A stretch of 40,991 nt of DNA, taken from the NCBI RefSeq assembly GCF_026169115.1, contig NZ_JAPFEA010000031.1:1-40991 (forward strand), written 5' to 3'. The position numbers and the translations under genes are program-made. Below the pieces are notes generated by a model. That model saw only the letters and a list, made by a program, of their open reading frames with translations, did not search any database and was not told the origin of the DNA. Shown here in pieces: positions 37,202 to 40,991 of the stretch (its first letter is position 1; every line of letters starts with the position of its first letter). Source of the stretch: Intestinimonas sp. Lineage in GTDB: Bacteria > Bacillota > Clostridia > Oscillospirales > Oscillospiraceae.

Positions 37202-37699
37202 ATGGAGATCCGACCCACCACTCCGGCGGACCTGCCGCGTCTGGCGGAGATCTATGTCTGCGCCCGGCAGTTTATGAAAGAGACCGGCAATCCCAACCAG
37301 TGGGGTCCCACCAACTGGCCCCCCATCGACCTGCTGCGGGAGGACATTGCAGCAGGCCGCAGCTATGTATGTACCCACGACGGCCGTGTGGTGGGAACCT
37401 TCTGCTTCCTCCAGGGGGAGGACGTGGAGCCCACCTACCGGGACATCCAGGAGGGCGGCTGGCACTATGACGGCCCCTACGGCGTGATTCACCGTCTGGC
37501 CGGGGACGGCTCTGTCACGGGTGTGGGCCGGTTCTGCCTGGACTGGGCCTTTCAGCAGTGCGGGCACCTTCGGGTGGACACCCACGGGGACAACCGTGTC
37601 ATGCAGAATGTGGTCAAAGCCTGCGGCTTTGCCTACTGCGGGATCATCCACGTGCTGGAGGACGACTACCCCAGACTGGCCTATGACCGGCATATCTGA
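37202..37699 (+). CDS. GNAT-family acetyltransferase
   Basis: The 165-residue protein has the start MEIRPTTPADLPRLAEIY, a central VVGTFCFLQGEDVEPTY, and HLRVDTHGDNRVMQNVVKACGF, a characteristic DTHxDNxxMQ motif of a GNAT subgroup. The usual RxxGxG loop is reduced (RLAGDGSVTGVGRFCLDW). AAGGAGG precedes the ATG by 9 bases. It lies between two terminators, so it is monocistronic, with no promoter of good quality seen. Substrate unknown. Confidence 0.85.
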   Translation: MEIRPTTPADLPRLAEIYVCARQFMKETGNPNQWGPTNWPPIDLLREDIAAGRSYVCTHDGRVVGTFCFLQGEDVEPTYRDIQEGGWHYDGPYGVIHRLAGDGSVTGVGRFCLDWAFQQCGHLRVDTHGDNRVMQNVVKACGFAYCGIIHVLEDDYPRLAYDRHI

Positions 37700-37728
37700 A
37701 AAAAGGACGGGTTTCCCCGTCCTTTTTT
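37699..37728 (+). terminator. Terminator of the GNAT gene
   Basis: GGACGGG (37705-37711) with CCCGTCC (37716-37722), extended by A-T pairs, TTTC loop, six T's. It begins within the stop codon. Confidence 0.9.
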
Positions 37729-37775
37729 GCTTCCTTATTCCGATTTCCGGGCGTATTGCGGCTTGCGTCTCCGTC

Positions 37776-38498
37776 TCATGGCTGGTCTTCGCGGCCTGCC
37801 AAAACAGACAGGATAAACTCCTGCAGCTCCTCCCCCACCTCCCGGCGGTAGGGCTCGCCGGTGAGCTCATTGTTGGAGACGATGCGCAGGCCCAGGCAGG
37901 GTACTCCGAACCGGCGGCACACCCGGTAAGCCGCCAGGCTCTCCATGTCCTCGCAGTCCTCCCCCGCCCGCTCCCGCAGCCATTCGATGCGGTCATGCTC
38001 CCGGTTGAAGACGTCGCCGGTCCCCAGGCGGCCGGGGAGCACCCGTCCCCCGGTATAGGGGGCGGTCTCGAACCGCTCCGCCCAGAGAGCGTCCCCCTCC
38101 AGGACCGCCGGGGGCGTGTCGGCGTCAAAGTCCCACAGCTGCCAGGCGGCGGGGGCCATCCCCTCCCCTGTCCCGCGCCGGGGCATGAGGACGCTCTGGA
38201 TGTCCACACAGGTGCGGCCCACCACAATGTCCCCCACATGGAGGTCCGGGCGGTGGGCCCCCGCGGTGCCCTGGTTGAGGACCAGCCTGGGAGAAAATCG
38301 CTGAATGCCCAGAACGGTGGCTGCGGCGGCGGACACCGTCCCCACCTCGGTGCGGCTCACCACCAGCTCTGCACCCGCATACCGGCCCCGCCAGAACCGG
38401 AACCCGGCAACGGTCTCCGCCCGGAATCCCTCCAGGCGCTCCACCGTCCGGTCGGTCTCCACATCCATGGCCCCCTGGATGAGAATGGGCCCCGTCAT
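37776..38498 (-). CDS. Nucleosidase of the MTA/SAH nucleosidase (PNP_UDP) family
   Basis: The 240-residue protein has the purine-nucleosidase fold: VSRTEVGTVSAAAAT, LNQGTAGAHRPDLHVGDIVV (phosphate/substrate loop near 75-93) and EDMESLAAYRVCRRFGVP (183-200), the Glu-Met-Glu that binds ribose in MTAN. The usual catalytic Asp of the ISD motif is replaced in VSNNE (207-211), so exact activity is uncertain; futalosine hydrolase or another nucleosidase is possible. ATG 38498 overlaps the stop of the PAP2 gene (ATGA), so the two are coupled. Confidence 0.82.
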   Translation of the reverse strand: MTGPILIQGAMDVETDRTVERLEGFRAETVAGFRFWRGRYAGAELVVSRTEVGTVSAAAATVLGIQRFSPRLVLNQGTAGAHRPDLHVGDIVVGRTCVDIQSVLMPRRGTGEGMAPAAWQLWDFDADTPPAVLEGDALWAERFETAPYTGGRVLPGRLGTGDVFNREHDRIEWLRERAGEDCEDMESLAAYRVCRRFGVPCLGLRIVSNNELTGEPYRREVGEELQEFILSVLAGREDQP

Positions 38499-39043
38499 GC
38501 CTTCCCCTCCAGGCCCCGGGTCTTCCGCTGGACCGCCCAGGCCAGCAGGGCGCACAGGCAGCCCACGGCGCAGCCCGCGATGACGTCGCTGGGGAAGTGG
38601 ACCCCCACGTACAGCCGGGAGAAGCCCATGAGAGCGGCGGCGGCGAGACACAGGACCCAGGCCCACCGCCGGGCGGCGAACCGGGCCCAGGTGACACAGC
38701 AGGCGAAGGCGGCGCAGGTGTGGCCGGAGGGGAAGGAGTTGGGGTCGCCCTCGGCCACCAGGGGCAGCAGCCCCTCCACCACCAGCCAGGGCCGGGTCCT
38801 GGACACCAGATGTTTGAGGAGCACGTTGGTGAAGAGCAACCCGAAGAGCATGGAGATGAGGGCCCAGAAGCCCGCCTTCCGGGTCTTCGGGTGCAGGAGC
38901 AGCGCCGCCGACAGGACGATCCAAATCAGGCCAGCGTCGCCCAGTTGGGTATAGAAAGAGAAAAATGCGTTCAAAATGGGGGTGCGCAGGTCCTGGAGCC
39001 AGAGCAGGAAGGCTCCGTCCAGGTGCAAAAAGGTCTCCAGCAT
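38495..39043 (-). CDS. PAP2-family phosphatase (undecaprenyl-diphosphatase-like)
   Basis: The 182-residue membrane protein has the three phosphatase motifs: KHLVSRTRP, SFPSGHT and SRLYVGVHFPSD, spread over about five transmembrane segments. Such enzymes dephosphorylate undecaprenyl diphosphate or phosphatidic acid at the outer face. ATG 39043 lies 8 bases after GGAGGAG. It is first in a two-gene unit with the nucleosidase. Confidence 0.92.
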   Translation of the reverse strand: MLETFLHLDGAFLLWLQDLRTPILNAFFSFYTQLGDAGLIWIVLSAALLLHPKTRKAGFWALISMLFGLLFTNVLLKHLVSRTRPWLVVEGLLPLVAEGDPNSFPSGHTCAAFACCVTWARFAARRWAWVLCLAAAALMGFSRLYVGVHFPSDVIAGCAVGCLCALLAWAVQRKTRGLEGKA

Positions 39044-39077
39044 AGCCGGTCTCCTCCGTTCATCTGAAATCTGAGGC

Positions 39078-39110
39078 AAAAAGGGACGGGGCTCAGCCCC
39101 GTCCCTTTTT
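39078..39110. terminator. Terminator between the DUF4330 and PAP2 genes
   Basis: A perfect 15-bp stem (39078-39092 with 39096-39110) with a 3-base loop and A/T tracts on both sides. It ends the DUF4330 transcript on the - strand. Confidence 0.9.
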
Positions 39111-39124
39111 TCTCCGCTGGGGAA

Positions 39125-39658
39125 TCAGCCCTCGGTCCAGGGCTCGGACGCGCAGGTGGTGATGGTGCCGTTGACGAGCTCGAAGTGGACCGTCTTGACA
39201 ATGTGGTTCTTGCCGATCCGCACCTCCTGGGTCCCTACCTCGTTGGTCACGGCATTGACCACATTGGCCTGGATGGTAAAGGTGAGGTCCAGGGTGTCGT
39301 CCTCCATGGGGAAGGTGAGCTTGTTGCCGTTGACGTCGGTCATGGTGAGCCCGCCCTCGTGGGGGATAGCGGCCACGTTGGTGACATAGGCGTCCACCAT
39401 CTCGCCGTTGGCCATGAGCTGATCGCCGATGCCGTTCTCGCCGGGCACATAGTCCTTGATCCCCTCATAGACCTCCTTGTCCACGCCCTGCACTTCCACC
39501 GTGTAGGTGAGGATGGTGCGGCTGACATTGGAGGCGCCGTCCTTCTTCAAGACCTTCCATCCAATGAGGGCTACCGCAACGACCAAAAGCAAAATGACCA
39601 GCAGGTCGATGATATTGAGGATACCAAAGAGCTTTCCTTTTTCGTCCACCAGTTTCAT
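39125..39658 (-). CDS. DUF4330 family membrane-anchored protein
   Basis: The 177-residue protein starts MKLVDEKGKLFGILNIIDLL with one transmembrane helix (VILLLVVAVALIGWKVL) and a beta-rich outer domain with TILTYTVEVQGVDKEVYEGI and IGKNHIVKTVHFELVNGTI. This is the DUF4330 pattern, which is common in Clostridia and has no known role. It is divergent from the glycosyltransferase gene, and members of the family are often found next to polysaccharide genes, so a role in surface polysaccharide assembly is a reasonable guess. Confidence 0.85.
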   Translation of the reverse strand: MKLVDEKGKLFGILNIIDLLVILLLVVAVALIGWKVLKKDGASNVSRTILTYTVEVQGVDKEVYEGIKDYVPGENGIGDQLMANGEMVDAYVTNVAAIPHEGGLTMTDVNGNKLTFPMEDDTLDLTFTIQANVVNAVTNEVGTQEVRIGKNHIVKTVHFELVNGTITTCASEPWTEG

Positions 39659-39706
39659 GTCATGCCTCCGTAAATCTCTTTTCTCGGCGGATGTCCGGCG
39701 TTTCCG

Positions 39707-39735
39707 TTGACCGGACTACTCAAGCATTGTATAAT
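39707..39735 (+). promoter_or_regulatory. Promoter of the glycosyltransferase gene
   Basis: TTGACC (39707-39712), 17 bases, TATAAT (39730-39735), 62 bases before the ATG. Confidence 0.88.
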
Positions 39736-39797
39736 ATTTTCCGTGAAGATACAAGGGTGGATTTTGAAATTTAAGAAACCCTTATGTGGAGGCAGCT

Positions 39798-40991
39798 ATG
39801 AAAGTCATTCATCTCATCAGCGGCGGCGACAGCGGCGGCGCCAAGACCCATGTTTTCTCCCTCTTGCAGAACCTCTCCAAGCACATCGATGTGACCATGG
39901 TCTGCTTCATGGAGGGCCCCTTCGCCCAGGAGGCCAGAGAACTGGGCATCCGCACTGAAGTCTACCCCAGCCGCAACGTATTGGGCACCCTCCGCCGCCT
40001 CAAGGCCAAGATCCGGGAGGAGGGCTATGACCTCATCCACTGCCACGGCGCCCGGGGCAATATGATGGGGGCCCTCCTCCGCCGCGCCACCGGTCTGCCC
40101 GTGGTGACCACCGTCCACTCCGACTACCGCCTGGACTACCTGGGCCGCCCCCTCTCCCGCATCACCTACGGCACCATCAACACCATCGCCCTGCGGAGGC
40201 TGGACTACCGCATCGGCGTGTCCGACGCCATGGTGGACCTGCTCATCTCCCGAGGCTTCGACCCGGACAAGCTCTTTCCCATCTACAACGGCATCGACTT
40301 TACCCTGCCGCCCCCCGCCATGTCCCGGGCGGAATACTTCCGCTCGGTGGGACTCCAGGCCGATGAGAACTCGGTGGTGGTGGGCATCGCCGCCCGACTC
40401 AACCCGGTCAAGGACATCTCCACCCTCATCAAGGGCTTTGCCAGGGCCCATGAGACCTGTCCCCAGCTGCGGCTCCTCATCGCCGGCGACGGCGAGGAGC
40501 GCGCCATGCTGGAAAACCTGGCCCGGGAGCTGGGGGTGACCGACAGCGTGTGCTTTGCCGGCTGGATCTCCGACACCAATACCTTTTACCAGTCCATCGA
40601 CATCAACACCCTCACCTCCCTCTCCGAGTCCTTCCCCTACGCCCTCACCGAGGGGGCCCGGGCCAGTCTGCCCACGGTCAGCTCCCGGGTGGGTGGCGTC
40701 CCCTACTTCATCGACCACGGCATCAACGGTCTGCTCTTCGAGCCCGGCGACGCCGAGGGTCTGGCCCACCACCTCATCACCCTGGCCATGGACCCAGTCC
40801 AGCGCAGGCACCTGGGAGAGCGGCTGCGGCAGAAGGGGGTGGAGGAGTACTCTCTGGAGTCCACTGTTCAACGTCAGCTCACCATCTACCGCACCATTCT
40901 CCGGCGTCAGGAGCGCGCGCGCACCATTGGCCGCCGGGACGGCGCCCTGGTCTGCGGCGCCTACGGCCGGGGCAACGCCGGCGACGACGCC
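39798..40991 (+). CDS. GT4 glycosyltransferase apparently fused to a CsaB-like pyruvyltransferase (partial)
   Basis: The frame runs from ATG 39798 (after GGAGG) to the window end without a stop, 398 codons. The first about 370 residues form a GT-B family 4 glycosyltransferase: MKVIHLISGGDSGGAKTHVF, TTVHSDYR, YNGIDF, GIAARLNPVKDISTL, LLIAGDGEER and the donor-binding ESFPYALTE (E-x7-E). After a short basic linker (RRQERARTIGRRDG) it reads ALVCGAYGRGNAGDDA, the typical N-terminus of polysaccharide pyruvyltransferase CsaB. CsaB makes the pyruvylated cell-wall polymer that anchors SLH-domain proteins. The second domain is seen only in its first strand, so the fusion is likely but incomplete. Confidence 0.85.
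   Translation, partial: MKVIHLISGGDSGGAKTHVFSLLQNLSKHIDVTMVCFMEGPFAQEARELGIRTEVYPSRNVLGTLRRLKAKIREEGYDLIHCHGARGNMMGALLRRATGLPVVTTVHSDYRLDYLGRPLSRITYGTINTIALRRLDYRIGVSDAMVDLLISRGFDPDKLFPIYNGIDFTLPPPAMSRAEYFRSVGLQADENSVVVGIAARLNPVKDISTLIKGFARAHETCPQLRLLIAGDGEERAMLENLARELGVTDSVCFAGWISDTNTFYQSIDINTLTSLSESFPYALTEGARASLPTVSSRVGGVPYFIDHGINGLLFEPGDAEGLAHHLITLAMDPVQRRHLGERLRQKGVEEYSLESTVQRQLTIYRTILRRQERARTIGRRDGALVCGAYGRGNAGDDA

Overview
The window is about 41 kb of GC-rich (roughly 60-65%) bacterial chromosome that reads as core genome of a Firmicute, most likely a gut member of the Oscillospiraceae (Flavonifractor / Pseudoflavonifractor / Lawsonibacter type). The basis is inference: AGGAGG ribosome binding sites almost everywhere, sigma-A promoters of the TTGACA-N17-TATAAT type, ClpC, a class A PBP, a 6S RNA of Gram-positive layout, a DUF1292 protein, an L10-leader attenuator, and strongly G/C-ending codons. 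There is no transposase, integrase, phage module or CRISPR array.

Layout. 1-6.3 kb (+): a GNAT, two related lipoproteins flanking a MATE exporter, a PiT phosphate transporter and a CofE-like (F420-0:glutamate ligase family) protein. 6.3-7.2 kb (-): a His-rich protein and a 2[4Fe-4S] ferredoxin. 7.2-10.6 kb (+): a structured leader, clpC with an apparent non-canonical start, and an overlapping lipoprotein gene. 10.6-16.3 kb (-): a tight operon polA - GNAT - rimI - GNAT - XRE regulator - tsaD. 16.3-17.5 kb (-): ECF sigma factor with overlapping anti-sigma-like membrane protein. 17.5-19.5 kb (+): rsmA and a cell-wall amidase. 19.7 kb (-): tRNA-Ser(GGA). 19.9-22.3 kb (+): HD-domain protein and a large membrane-anchored protein. 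22.4-25.1 kb (-): class A penicillin-binding protein. 25.3-29.8 kb (+): DUF1292 protein, 6S RNA, parvulin-type foldase, TcdA, Nudix hydrolase and a transporter of the TauE/SafE type split into two half-genes. 29.8-33.0 kb (-): ruvX, a tandem 224-bp duplication containing the ruvX 3' end, and an orphan luxE-luxC pair. 33.1-37.2 kb (+): rpmG-secE-nusG-rplK-rplA and rplJ-rplL with their leaders. 37.2-41 kb: a GNAT (+), PAP2 phosphatase and nucleosidase (-), DUF4330 protein (-), and a glycosyltransferase apparently fused to a CsaB-type pyruvyltransferase that runs off the window (+).

How the genes work together: tsaD and tcdA act in sequence on the same tRNA modification (t6A, then cyclic t6A). 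rimI, rsmA, ruvX (pre-16S processing) and the ribosomal protein genes give a translation theme. The PBP, amidase, foldase, PAP2 phosphatase and the GT4-CsaB fusion serve the cell envelope. LuxE and LuxC would form a fatty-aldehyde-producing pair with no luciferase in sight.

The observations I rate highest are: the ruvX-tail duplication, in which the two coding tails differ only synonymously while the attached non-coding DNA is nearly identical; the orphan luxEC pair; the GT4-CsaB fusion; clpC lacking any ATG/GTG/TTG start before its conserved N-domain; and several genes whose Shine-Dalgarno sequence lies in an arm of a hairpin, one of them a full terminator.
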